A stretch of 45,993 nucleotides of DNA from Clostridia bacterium (GTDB taxonomy: Bacteria > Bacillota > Clostridia > Oscillospirales > Acutalibacteraceae). Within the stretch, counting starts at the first letter, position 1; each line of letters starts with the position of its first letter. Of the stretch, positions 16,306 to 24,320 are shown piece by piece. The DNA is taken from NCBI GenBank assembly GCA_024404195.1, contig JAKSQJ010000004.1:1-45993 (forward strand), written 5' to 3'. The position numbers and the translations under genes are program-made. The notes below the pieces were generated by a model. The model had not been told where the DNA came from and did no database searches. It saw nothing but the letters and a program-made list of their open reading frames with translations.

Positions 16306-16990
16306 GAACTTAAAACATTTAACAAACGGTATTATTACCGAAAACCCGACTTTGCGACTTGTTCTCGGCACCTGTCCTACTCTTGCGGTTACAACTGCGG
16401 CGCTAAACGGTGTCGGAATGGGTATTGCCGCAACACTTGTGCTTGTATGCTCAAATGCCGCAATATCGCTTCTTCGTAATGTTATTCCCGATAAGGTTCG
16501 TATCCCTGCGTTTATCACCATTATCGCAGGTTTCGTAAGTGTTGTTCAAATGCTTGTTAAGGCATTTACTCCGAGCATTGATAAGGCGCTCGGCATCTAT
16601 CTTCCCTTAATCGTTGTAAACTGTATTATATTGGCCCGTGCCGAAATGTTTGCCTCTAAAAACCCCGTTGTTCCGAGTATTCTTGACGGTCTCGGAATGG
16701 GAATCGGCTTTACCTGCACTCTTACCCTTATGGGTATGATAAGAGAGTTTTTCGGCAACGGCACTATATTTAATTTAGCCATTACCAAGGGACATATCGC
16801 CCCTATGATAATTTTCTTGCTCCCTCCCGGCGGATTTTTCGTTTTCGGTGTGCTTGTTGCGGCTTCTAACGCACTTGCAAAGAAAAACGGAAAGCCGGTT
16901 GTTGAAAATTTGGGTTGCGAAAATTGTCCCTCTAAAGCCGTTTGCGATAAAGCAAACGGTTGCCAACAAGAAAATGGAGGTAATAAATAA
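16298..16990 (+). CDS. rnfE: Rnf complex subunit RnfE with cysteine-rich C-terminal tail
   Basis: A 230-residue membrane subunit with six helices, homologous to RnfA and to NqrD. It contains the family patterns NPTLRLVLGTCPTLAVTT and LGIYLPLIVVNCIILARAE. Together with RnfA it forms the membrane core that binds a [2Fe-2S] cluster through cysteines in the helices. After the last helix a hydrophilic tail holds four cysteines at 207, 210, 216 and 222 (C-x2-C-x5-C-x5-C), which the basic RnfE fold does not need. The tail could bind an extra metal or Fe-S cluster, or make disulfides; that is unproven. It overlaps rnfG by 8 bp and rnfA by one base. Confidence 0.95.
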   Translation: MNKNLKHLTNGIITENPTLRLVLGTCPTLAVTTAALNGVGMGIAATLVLVCSNAAISLLRNVIPDKVRIPAFITIIAGFVSVVQMLVKAFTPSIDKALGIYLPLIVVNCIILARAEMFASKNPVVPSILDGLGMGIGFTCTLTLMGMIREFFGNGTIFNLAITKGHIAPMIIFLLPPGGFFVFGVLVAASNALAKKNGKPVVENLGCENCPSKAVCDKANGCQQENGGNK

Positions 16991-17571
16991 TGAAAATTAC
17001 ACTTATTACTTCCATTCTTCTTGCCGGAATTTTGACCAACAATATGGTGCTTTCAAAATTCCTCGGTATTTGTCCGTTTTTAGGCGTTTCAACCAAGGTT
17101 AAAACCGCCCTTTCAATGAGTATTGCCGTAACGCTCGTTATGGTTATCTCCTCGGCGGTTACATGGCCTATCAACTATTATATTCTTAAACAGGAGTATA
17201 ATTATCTGCAAACAATAGTGTTTATCCTTGTTATTGCCGCTATTGTTCAGCTTATTGAAATTTTCTTAAAGAAATATATTCCGCCTATTTATAAGGCACT
17301 GGGTATTTATCTTCCGCTTATTACTACCAACTGTGCGGTGCTCGGTATTACCCTTTTAAATGTTCAGAACGAATACGGTTTTGTTCCGTCACTCGTAAAC
17401 GCTTTGGCGGCAGGTCTCGGCTTTATGCTTGCAATGGTTTTGTTTGCAGGTGTCCGTGAGCGACTTGAAACCGCCGATATCCCTGTATTTTTGAAGGGAC
17501 TGCCGATAACGCTTATTGCGGCGGCGCTTGTTTCCCTTTCGTTCTTGGGATTTGCGGGAATAGGGGGTTAA
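16990..17571 (+). CDS. rnfA: Rnf complex subunit RnfA
   Basis: A 193-residue membrane subunit with six helices. It contains NNMVLSKFLGICPFLGVSTK near the N terminus, ITTNCAVLGITLLN, and FAGVRERLE before the last helix. It pairs with RnfE in inverted topology, and the cysteines in helices 1 and 4 coordinate the intramembrane [2Fe-2S] cluster. Normal length. Starts one base inside the rnfE stop (TAATG) and is separated from rnfB by 3 bp. Confidence 0.96.
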   Translation: MKITLITSILLAGILTNNMVLSKFLGICPFLGVSTKVKTALSMSIAVTLVMVISSAVTWPINYYILKQEYNYLQTIVFILVIAAIVQLIEIFLKKYIPPIYKALGIYLPLITTNCAVLGITLLNVQNEYGFVPSLVNALAAGLGFMLAMVLFAGVRERLETADIPVFLKGLPITLIAAALVSLSFLGFAGIGG

Positions 17572-17574
17572 GAT

Positions 17575-18357
17575 ATGTTTGGTGATATTATTTTCCCCGT
17601 TATTGTTGTGGCAATAATAGGTCTTGTTGCCGGTTTGGGTCTTGCCCTTGCCGCAAAGTTTATGGCTGTTCCCGTTGACGAAAAGCAGGAAAAAATAAGA
17701 GAGTGTCTGCCGGGTGCTAACTGCGGCGGCTGCGGATATTCGGGTTGCGACGGCTATGCCGAAGCGGTTGCAAAGGGTGAAGCCGAGCCGAATAAATGCG
17801 CTCCGGGCGGAAGCGCCGTTGCGGAACAGCTTGCCGAAATATTGGGTGTTACCGTTGATACAACGCCGAAGGTTGCATTTATTAAGTGTAAAGGCAACCG
17901 TGAATTAACCGTTTCAAAATACGGCTATGAGGGTATGATGTCATGCTCCGCCGCCAATCTTTTATACGGCGGTCCGCTTTCCTGCGAATACGGTTGTATC
18001 GGTTTCGGTGACTGCTATAAGGCGTGTCCCTTTGACGCAATAAAAATGGTTGATAATAAACCCGTTATCTGCGAAAACATCTGTGTCGGTTGCGGAAAAT
18101 GTGTTGCAACCTGTCCTAAATCGGTTATTGAGCTTATCCCCAAGGGCGCAAAAATAAAGGTTTCCTGCAATAACAAGAAAAAAGGCGCCCCCGTTGTTAA
18201 AAACTGTAAGGCATCGTGTATTGCCTGCGGAATGTGCGAAAAGGCGTGTGAAAACGGCGCAATAAAGGTTACCGATAACCTTGCCGTTATTGACTATGAC
18301 CTTTGCACCGCTTGCGGTAAATGTAAAGACGCCTGCAAGAGAAATGTTATTATCTGA
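17575..18357 (+). CDS. rnfB: Rnf complex subunit RnfB (polyferredoxin)
   Basis: A 260-residue subunit with one N-terminal membrane helix (about residues 5-27). A Fis-type 4Fe-4S domain follows with CLPGANCGGCGYSGC and a distal Cys (about 45-80). Then come further cluster motifs: CIGFGDCYKACP, CVGCGKCVATCP, CIACGMCEKACE and CTACGKCKDACK. RnfB is the ferredoxin-side subunit of Rnf and passes electrons toward the membrane flavins. It is the last gene of the operon and ends before a terminator. All cluster cysteines are in place. Confidence 0.96.
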   Translation: MFGDIIFPVIVVAIIGLVAGLGLALAAKFMAVPVDEKQEKIRECLPGANCGGCGYSGCDGYAEAVAKGEAEPNKCAPGGSAVAEQLAEILGVTVDTTPKVAFIKCKGNRELTVSKYGYEGMMSCSAANLLYGGPLSCEYGCIGFGDCYKACPFDAIKMVDNKPVICENICVGCGKCVATCPKSVIELIPKGAKIKVSCNNKKKGAPVVKNCKASCIACGMCEKACENGAIKVTDNLAVIDYDLCTACGKCKDACKRNVII

Positions 18358-18374
18358 AAAAGTAAAAATATTAA

Positions 18375-18408
18375 AACTCGGATAGCATCTGCTACCCGAG
18401 TTTTTTCG
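18375..18408 (+). terminator. Terminator after the rnf operon
   Basis: A 12-bp stem with one mismatch, AACTCGGATAGC (18375-18386) and GCTACCCGAGTT (18391-18402), is followed by T-rich sequence. It could also slow the converging minus-strand transcript. Confidence 0.8.
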
Positions 18409-18416
18409 TTTTATTC

Positions 18417-19892
18417 TTATTTTTTTGTTACAAATGAAAAATCAATAAAACCGTCAGAGTTATCAAAGTTTATATTGCCAAGCGATTTACTGTAACAAAT
18501 GTTGGTATTCTCAAAGCAAAGAGGTATTACCGTTTTCTTTGACAGAATTTGCTGTTGCGCTTTTACGGTGTCGGTATCCGCTTTTATGCCGAAGTTTGAA
18601 AGATACTCCGAAACATCGGTCCCTTTTGCTTCAACGGGGAACACCGAAAATTGAAGGTTTGCATTTTTAAGCTCGCCTTTTAGTTCTTCGGGGTGCTTTG
18701 CAGGCGAAATGTTAATGAAAGCGCATAGGTTCTGCTGATAATGACCTACAACGGTTTTAATTACCGAAAGCATACTCTCGTCATCGTAATAATAAAGGGT
18801 TGAAGCAGGAAATTGCTTATCGTCTGTATCACGAACGGCATCTGAAATTATATTTTTTGCGTTTTCAAGATTATAAGGCGTTATTCCGACACCGTTTGCT
18901 CTATTTCCGACATTAAGAGAACTCGGATAAACAGAGTCGGCATAAGAAAATCCCGAAGGTAAGGAAGAACTGTAAACATCCTTTGAAAGAGCGCTTAAAA
19001 ATGCATTACGGACATTTTTTGAATAACATTTGCCAACCGTCATAAACCAACAAATATTTTGAACTGATTTAAGCTTTGCACCCGACTTTTTAACCGCTTT
19101 AACATCGTTATTATCAACAATGGCGCAGTCCACCGACTCTTTCTTAAACAGTGTTTCTATTTTTTCATCTTCAATGGAGGATATGAAAACACCGCCGTTT
19201 TTTTCTTTGAAATCGTCTTTATAGTCCTTTTTAAAGTATAGGCGGATACCAAATTCATCATGGTTCCATTTTGTAAGAACATATGAGCCGTTTGATATGA
19301 TACATTCGTTATCTCTGCCGTATTTTCCCCTACATTCATTCAAAAAACTCTCGTTGCAGGGAGCGCAAACGGGGGTGGTAAGCGTTTCCAAGAAAAGCGG
19401 GTCGTCTTTCTGAAGCGTTATGGTAAGCTGCGTTTCGCTACTTGCCTTAACTCCTAAACTTGAAACATTTCCTCCGCTTAAAACGGCAGGGGCATTTTTA
19501 ATATTGCGAAGTCGGTTTGCAAACGGTGCATTTAAGTTCTTTGAAACGGCTCGTTTGAGTCCGTATTCAAAGTCATAGGCGGTAACGCTGTCGCCGTTTG
19601 ACCATTTTAAGCCGTCACGCAAATTAAATGTATAGGTAAGTCCGCTTTTAGAGTATGATTTTGCGGCACCCTCAACAATTTCGCCCTTTTCGTTTTTGCG
19701 AAGAAGACCCTCGTAAATATTCCTGCAAATCATTAACTCCTCATCGGTTTCGGCGAGCTGAGGGTCAAGGGTTGAGGGCTTATTGTTTATATTAACATAT
19801 ATTATTTCCTTCGGTGCGCTTTTGCAACCCGATAAAACGGGCAAGATAAGGCAAAAGCAAAGGAAAAAACATATTATTCTTTTGAAATTCAA
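18417..19892 (-). CDS. Oligopeptide-type ABC binding lipoprotein (SBP family 5), orphan
   Basis: A 491-residue lipoprotein with lipobox LSGC (Cys23 from the chosen start). The family 5 binding-protein pattern is clear in the N-terminal half: PSTLDPQLAETDEELMICRNIYEGLLR, TYTFNLRDGLKWSNGDSVTAYDFEYGLKR (quoted here in part). It should bind a peptide or similar solute outside the cell. The start was set at TTG 19892, 7 bp after AGGGG; a TTG at 19910 has no good site. It is the last gene of the DUF951-prfA-sua5-coaE-M18 operon, 24 bp after the aminopeptidase, and no permease or ATPase genes accompany it. Link to the aminopeptidase suggests a peptide scavenging function, by inference. Confidence 0.88.
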   Translation of the reverse strand: MNFKRIICFFLCFCLILPVLSGCKSAPKEIIYVNINNKPSTLDPQLAETDEELMICRNIYEGLLRKNEKGEIVEGAAKSYSKSGLTYTFNLRDGLKWSNGDSVTAYDFEYGLKRAVSKNLNAPFANRLRNIKNAPAVLSGGNVSSLGVKASSETQLTITLQKDDPLFLETLTTPVCAPCNESFLNECRGKYGRDNECIISNGSYVLTKWNHDEFGIRLYFKKDYKDDFKEKNGGVFISSIEDEKIETLFKKESVDCAIVDNNDVKAVKKSGAKLKSVQNICWFMTVGKCYSKNVRNAFLSALSKDVYSSSLPSGFSYADSVYPSSLNVGNRANGVGITPYNLENAKNIISDAVRDTDDKQFPASTLYYYDDESMLSVIKTVVGHYQQNLCAFINISPAKHPEELKGELKNANLQFSVFPVEAKGTDVSEYLSNFGIKADTDTVKAQQQILSKKTVIPLCFENTNICYSKSLGNINFDNSDGFIDFSFVTKK

Positions 19893-19916
19893 AATTTTTC
19901 CCCTTTTCAAAGAAGA

Positions 19917-21308
19917 TTAAAGGCCCTGCATAAATGAGAACATTGCACGGTAGCACATATAAACATCAAGCTTTGCGGTTGTTTCAAACGGCGAATGCAT
20001 AGAAAGAACGGGAACACCCAAATCAACAACATCAACGCCCTTGTTTGCAATATAAACGGCAACCGTTCCGCCGCCGCCGACATCAACCTTTCCGAGCTCG
20101 CCCGACTGCCAGATAATATCGTTCTCGTCAAGCATTTTGCGAATACTTGCCATATATTCGGCGCAAGCATCCGAAGTTCCGGATTTTCCTCTTGAGCCGG
20201 TGTATTTTGTTACAACAACACCGTAGTTAAGCAAGCTTGCGTTTCTTTTTTCAAAAACATCCTGGAATGTCGGGTCCATACCTGCATTAACATCGGCGGA
20301 AAGGCAACGGGAATTTCTGAGTGCTACCGTAGTATCACCGCCCTGCATTTTGGTAAGGTCGCCGATTATATGAACTAAAAAGTCGGATTCAAGACCGGTA
20401 TTGCCGCAGGAGCCGATTTCTTCCTTGTCGGTAAGAATGGCAACGGCGGTTTTTTCGGGGTCTTTGATATTCAAAATTGCGGTAAGAGCAGGATAGGCGC
20501 ATACTCTGTCATCGTGACCATAACCGCCGATAAGCGAACGGTCAAAACCTAAATCGCACGCCTTAAACGCCGGAACAACCTCAAGCTCGGCTGACAAAAA
20601 ATCCGATTCGGTAATTCCGTATTTTTCGTTAAGCATTTTAAGGATATTAAGCTTAACAAGTTCGCTTCCCTCATCATCCTTAAAGGGACGGCTTCCGATA
20701 AGAACATTAAGCTCTTCGCCCTTAATTCCCTGCGGCAGGGTGCGTTTGTTTTGCTCGTGAGCAAGGTGCGGTAAAAGGTCGTTTACAACAAATTTCGGGT
20801 CATTATCGTCCTCGCCGACATTGACCTCTTTAACCGTTCCGTCCTTTAAGATAAAAACACCGTGAAGTGCAAGGGGAACGGCAGGCCACTGATATTTTCT
20901 TATTCCGCCGTAATAATGGGTTTTGAAAAGTCCTAATTCAAGTTCTTCGTAAAGCGGATTCGGTTTAAGGTCAAGACGGGGAGAATCAATATGAGCGGCG
21001 GTAATATTAACACCGTTTTCGCAGTCACTTTTACCGATAACGGCGAAAGCAACGGTTTTTCCTCTGTTATTAAAGTAAACCTTATCGCCGGCATTATATT
21101 TTTTGCCCTGCTCAAAGGGAATAAAGCCCTGCTTTTCGGCAAGATTTACGGCAACCTTTACCGCTTCTCTTTCGGTTTTTGCCGAGTTGATAAAATCCTT
21201 ATAACCCTCGCAGTAGGACTGCGCCTTTTCGTATTCCTCATCGCTTATGCGAAGAAGTCCGTTTTTTCTTTCGGCAAACAGTTTCTTTTTAAGTTCTTTT
21301 GCGTTCAT
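19917..21308 (-). CDS. M18 family zinc aminopeptidase
   Basis: A 463-residue cytoplasmic metallopeptidase that removes N-terminal residues, in many members preferring acidic ones. The dinuclear zinc site residues are visible: His in AAHIDSPRLDLKP, Asp in GYGHDDRV, the Glu pair in TDKEEIGSCGNTG, Asp in SADVNAGMDP, and His in VLSMHSPFETT near the C terminus. Normal length; members usually form dodecamers. It starts 3 bp after coaE in an operon with translation genes and precedes the peptide-binding lipoprotein gene. Confidence 0.94.
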   Translation of the reverse strand: MNAKELKKKLFAERKNGLLRISDEEYEKAQSYCEGYKDFINSAKTEREAVKVAVNLAEKQGFIPFEQGKKYNAGDKVYFNNRGKTVAFAVIGKSDCENGVNITAAHIDSPRLDLKPNPLYEELELGLFKTHYYGGIRKYQWPAVPLALHGVFILKDGTVKEVNVGEDDNDPKFVVNDLLPHLAHEQNKRTLPQGIKGEELNVLIGSRPFKDDEGSELVKLNILKMLNEKYGITESDFLSAELEVVPAFKACDLGFDRSLIGGYGHDDRVCAYPALTAILNIKDPEKTAVAILTDKEEIGSCGNTGLESDFLVHIIGDLTKMQGGDTTVALRNSRCLSADVNAGMDPTFQDVFEKRNASLLNYGVVVTKYTGSRGKSGTSDACAEYMASIRKMLDENDIIWQSGELGKVDVGGGGTVAVYIANKGVDVVDLGVPVLSMHSPFETTAKLDVYMCYRAMFSFMQGL

Positions 21309-21311
21309 TTT

Positions 21312-21893
21312 TTATTCCTCCGTATATTTTTTGAAAATGTATGTCATTTCTTTAATATATTTTTCCATATCGGCGTTGTTATAAACAACATAATCGGCTC
21401 GTTGCTTATAGTATTCGTCCGGTTTTCCTGCGTTTACACGGATAAGAGCATTTTCGTAGGATAATCTGTCCCTTTCAATTATCCGTCTTATTCTGTCCTC
21501 TTTGTCGGCTAAAACCGCAACCGTAACATCGCAGATTTCGTTTAGTCCGCTTTCAAAAAGGGTAGGCGCATCAAGTAAAATGCTTTCGTCTTTTAGCTCC
21601 GCCATAACAAGCTTTTTTATATGCGGAAATACGGTTTTGTTAAGAAGCTCGGTATTTTCCTTTGAAGAAAATGCCCGTTTTGCAAGCTCTCGTCTATTAA
21701 GTGCGCCGTCCTTTTTAAGTATTCCCGAAGAAAAGGCGCTAACCAAATCCTCTAAACCCTTTGAGCCCTTTTTAACGGCTTTTCGGGCAATTTTATCGCA
21801 GTCAACAACCTTTAAATCATAGTTTTTTGCAAGTAAAGCGGCGCTGCTTTTTCCCGAGCCGGTAGGTCCTGTCAGTCCGATAATCTTTTTCAT
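21312..21893 (-). CDS. coaE: Dephospho-CoA kinase
   Basis: A 193-residue P-loop kinase for the last step of coenzyme A synthesis, phosphorylating the 3'-hydroxyl of dephospho-CoA. The P-loop GPTGSGKSS lies at about residues 8-16, the conserved VVDCDKIARKAV at about 30-41, the LLDAPTLFESGLN segment at about 101-113, and the lid DKEDRIRRIIERD at about 127-139. The start overlaps the sua5 stop by four bases (ATGA). Full length and intact. Confidence 0.94.
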   Translation of the reverse strand: MKKIIGLTGPTGSGKSSAALLAKNYDLKVVDCDKIARKAVKKGSKGLEDLVSAFSSGILKKDGALNRRELAKRAFSSKENTELLNKTVFPHIKKLVMAELKDESILLDAPTLFESGLNEICDVTVAVLADKEDRIRRIIERDRLSYENALIRVNAGKPDEYYKQRADYVVYNNADMEKYIKEMTYIFKKYTEE

Positions 21894-22912
21894 AATTCTA
21901 TCACCCTGAATGCCGCCGCCCTTATAAGTCGGTTATAAACCGCAAGACCGACACCCGATTTTGACGGGGCGTGAATATAAACCTCGCTTACTCCGAAACT
22001 ATCAACATTACGCAAAGCGGCGAAAACATTTTTTGCAAGGGTTTTTTCGTCGGCTTTTGTTCCGTATGCCAAAGCTTTTACGGTAATAAGCGGTAAATCC
22101 TCATTAAAACAAAGGGCAAGAGCATTTTCTTTTTCGTTTACGAATTTTGCATAGTTTTCACTGTCGCCCTCAACAAGAAAAGCATCGGTTTTCGGAGCAT
22201 AGTGCTTATATTTCATACCGGGGGAGGCAACCTTTGCGTCCTTTTCGGGCTCTTTTAGTATTGCCTTATCAACCTCAATATCGGGCAAAACCGTTTTTAG
22301 TTCTTCAAGGGTAACGGCGCCCGGACGAAGCAAACGGGGCTTACTGCCAAAAAGCGCAACTACGGTAGATTCAACGCCTACTTCGCAGTCATTTCCCATA
22401 ACAATTGCATCAATTTTGCCGTCTAAATCTTTAAGACAGTGCTTATATGTTGTAGGGCTCGGCGCTCCCGAAATATTAGCCGACGGAGCGGCAAGCGGAA
22501 GCCCCGAACAGTCAATTATATCCCGAATTGATTTTTCATACGGCATTCGGACGGCTACCGTATCAAGCCCTGCGCTGACACTTTTTGCCACCTTATCGGT
22601 TTTTTTAAGCACCATCGTAAGAGGTCCCGGCCAAAACTTTTCGGCGCATTTATAGGCACATTCAGGTATATCTTTTGCAACAACTTTTAACATATCCATA
22701 TTGCTTATATGAACAATTAAAGGGTTGTCCTGCGGTCTGCCCTTTGCGGTAAATACCTTTTTTATTGCGCCGTCGGAATAGGCGGAGGCGGCAAGACCGT
22801 AAACAGTTTCGGTAGGAAGCGCAACAATGCCATCGGCAATAAGTATCGCCGATGCTTCTTTTACGGCGCTTTCATAGTCGCCCGATAAAATGTCAAACCT
22901 TTTTGTTTCCAA
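21890..22912 (-). CDS. ywlC: L-threonylcarbamoyladenylate synthase (Sua5/YwlC type)
   Basis: A 340-residue two-domain enzyme that makes threonylcarbamoyl-AMP for the t6A modification of tRNAs. The YrdC domain covers the first 210 residues: PTETVYGLAA, TAKGRPQDNPL (substrate Lys/Arg), and PSANISGAPSPTT. After the linker SPGMKYKHYAP, the smaller Sua5 domain follows and makes it the long form. The start is ambiguous. The frame extends to 22993 inside prfA, but AAGGA (in TTAAGGAC right at the prfA stop) points to TTG at 22912 or, less well spaced, 22921. The 340-residue form also fits the usual family length. Confidence 0.92.
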   Translation of the reverse strand: METKRFDILSGDYESAVKEASAILIADGIVALPTETVYGLAASAYSDGAIKKVFTAKGRPQDNPLIVHISNMDMLKVVAKDIPECAYKCAEKFWPGPLTMVLKKTDKVAKSVSAGLDTVAVRMPYEKSIRDIIDCSGLPLAAPSANISGAPSPTTYKHCLKDLDGKIDAIVMGNDCEVGVESTVVALFGSKPRLLRPGAVTLEELKTVLPDIEVDKAILKEPEKDAKVASPGMKYKHYAPKTDAFLVEGDSENYAKFVNEKENALALCFNEDLPLITVKALAYGTKADEKTLAKNVFAALRNVDSFGVSEVYIHAPSKSGVGLAVYNRLIRAAAFRVIEL

Positions 22913-22925
22913 ATTTTTCAAGTCC

Positions 22926-23999
22926 TTAACTGTTTTGTTCTTTGAGTGCCTCTGTGCGATAATATGTGATAAGTCCGTCAATAATCTCGTCAATATCGCC
23001 GTTCATTATTGACTCTAATTTATAAAGGGTAAGACCTATTCTATGGTCGGTCATTCGTCCTTGTGGGAAGTTATAAGTTCTTATTCTTTCGCTTCTGTCG
23101 CCCGAGCCGACCTGCGATTTTCTGTCGGAGGCAATTGAATCGTCATGCTCCTTCTTTGCGGCATCGTAAAGTCGGGCTTTGAGAACACGAAGCGCTTTAT
23201 CTTTATTCTTATACTGACTTCTTTCGTCCTGACATTCAACAACCGTTCCCGTCGGGATATGGGTAATACGAATGGCAGATGAGGTCTTATTTATATGCTG
23301 TCCGCCTGCACCCGAAGAACGGAATGTATCAATTTTCAGGTCGGCAGGGTTAATATCAATTTGGACATCGTCGGCTTCGGGCATAACAACAACCGTTACC
23401 GCCGAGGTATGAATACGCCCCTGCGTTTCGGTATCGGGAACACGCTGAACACGGTGAACTCCGCTTTCATACTTAAAACGGGAATATGCGCCGTTACCCT
23501 CAACCATAAAGCAGATTTCCTTGTAACCGCCAAGCTCGGTTTCATTTTCGTTTGTTATATCAATATTGAAATTATGCGTTTGGGCATACATTGAATACAT
23601 TCTGAAAAGAGAAGCGGCAAAAAGCGCCGATTCTTCTCCGCCCGTTCCGGCACGGATTTCAACAATAACATTTTTAGAGTCATTCGGGTCTTTCGGCAAA
23701 AGAAGAATTTTTAATTCCTCGTTGGTTTTTTCAATTCTTTCCTTTGCGTCTTTAAGCTCTTCCTCGGCAAGCTCCTTAAATTCCTTGTCAATACCGCTGT
23801 CGCCTAAAAGTTCAAGCGCCTCTTTTTCGTCGGAAATTGCCTTTTTATATTCACGGAACTTTTCAACAATAGGTGAAAGTTCGCTATGCTCTTTCATAAG
23901 CTTTGTAAAATATTCGGTATTGCTTACAACCTCGGGCCTTGTAAGCTCAACACCGATTTGCTCAAAGCGGCTTTCAACCGCCGAAAGTTTATCTATCAT
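22926..23999 (-). CDS. prfA: Peptide chain release factor 1
   Basis: A 357-residue class I release factor. The catalytic GGQ lies in [11 protein letters not shown] (about residue 230), where the glutamine enters the peptidyl transferase center. The stop-codon reading motif in [15 protein letters not shown] has the P-x-T form that separates RF1 (UAA/UAG) from RF2 (SPF). Full length, with the usual helical N-terminal domain. It overlaps the DUF951 gene by four bases. The methyltransferase gene prmC, a frequent neighbour, is not present here. Confidence 0.96.
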   Translation of the reverse strand: MIDKLSAVESRFEQIGVELTRPEVVSNTEYFTKLMKEHSELSPIVEKFREYKKAISDEKEALELLGDSGIDKEFKELAEEELKDAKERIEKTNEELKILLLPKDPNDSKNVIVEIRAGTGGEESALFAASLFRMYSMYAQTHNFNIDITNENETELGGYKEICFMVEGNGAYSRFKYESGVHRVQRVPDTETQGRIHTSAVTVVVMPEADDVQIDINPADLKIDTFRSSGAGGQHINKTSSAIRITHIPTGTVVECQDERSQYKNKDKALRVLKARLYDAAKKEHDDSIASDRKSQVGSGDRSERIRTYNFPQGRMTDHRIGLTLYKLESIMNGDIDEIIDGLITYYRTEALKEQNS

Positions 24000-24196
24000 A
24001 GGGTTTCTCCGTCTCTTATTATCTTCTTAATGCCTTTTTCAACCTTTTTTCTCGGAAGCATAATTTCCCTCTTGCATTTATCGCAGGAAATACGAAAATC
24101 CATACCGATACGAAGAACGGTAAAGATATTATTTCCGCAGGGATGCACCTTTTTCATAACAAGTTTATCACCGATACGAATATCCGTAATACTCAC
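23996..24196 (-). CDS. DUF951 small zinc-ribbon-like protein; unusual start
   Basis: About 65 residues of the DUF951 family. The protein body runs [19 protein letters not shown], then [25 protein letters not shown] (quoted in parts), with a Cys-x(n)-CDKC pattern that looks metal binding. Family members co-occur with translation genes, and the biochemical role is unknown. The only ATG (24223) lies upstream of the predicted transcription start, since a promoter with its -10 at 24231-24226 fires into it. Remaining options are GTG at 24196, which has no ribosome binding site, or ATT at 24190, which has GGAGTGA 5 bp upstream and matches the family's usual N terminus. The outer bound is reported here. 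Confidence 0.8.
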   Translation of the reverse strand: MSITDIRIGDKLVMKKVHPCGNNIFTVLRIGMDFRISCDKCKREIMLPRKKVEKGIKKIIRDGETL

Positions 24197-24225
24197 TCCA
24201 AAAAAATAATAATATTCTATCATAT

Positions 24226-24254
24226 AGTATAATATAATTCATAAATAAAATCAA
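24226..24254 (-). promoter_or_regulatory. Promoter of the DUF951-prfA operon
   Basis: On the minus strand TTGATT (24254-24249) and TATACT (24231-24226) are separated by 17 bp. The start point falls near 24219. Confidence 0.7.
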
Positions 24255-24261
24255 TATTTAG

Positions 24262-24290
24262 TTGAATATTTACGGCGTCGGTGGTATTAT
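24262..24290 (+). promoter_or_regulatory. Promoter of the YhaO/YhaN-like pair
   Basis: TTGAAT (24262-24267) and TATTAT (24285-24290) are separated by 17 bp, on the plus strand. Its -35 lies only 7 bp from the -35 of the divergent DUF951 promoter, so the two back-to-back promoters may compete for polymerase. Confidence 0.7.
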
Positions 24291-24320
24291 TTAGGTATGA
24301 AAACTTGTAGGAGGAACAGT

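Noticed and set aside
22913..22993. Longer Sua5 start inside prfA (22993)
   Set aside because: It overlaps prfA by 68 bp, has no ribosome binding site, and exceeds normal family length.
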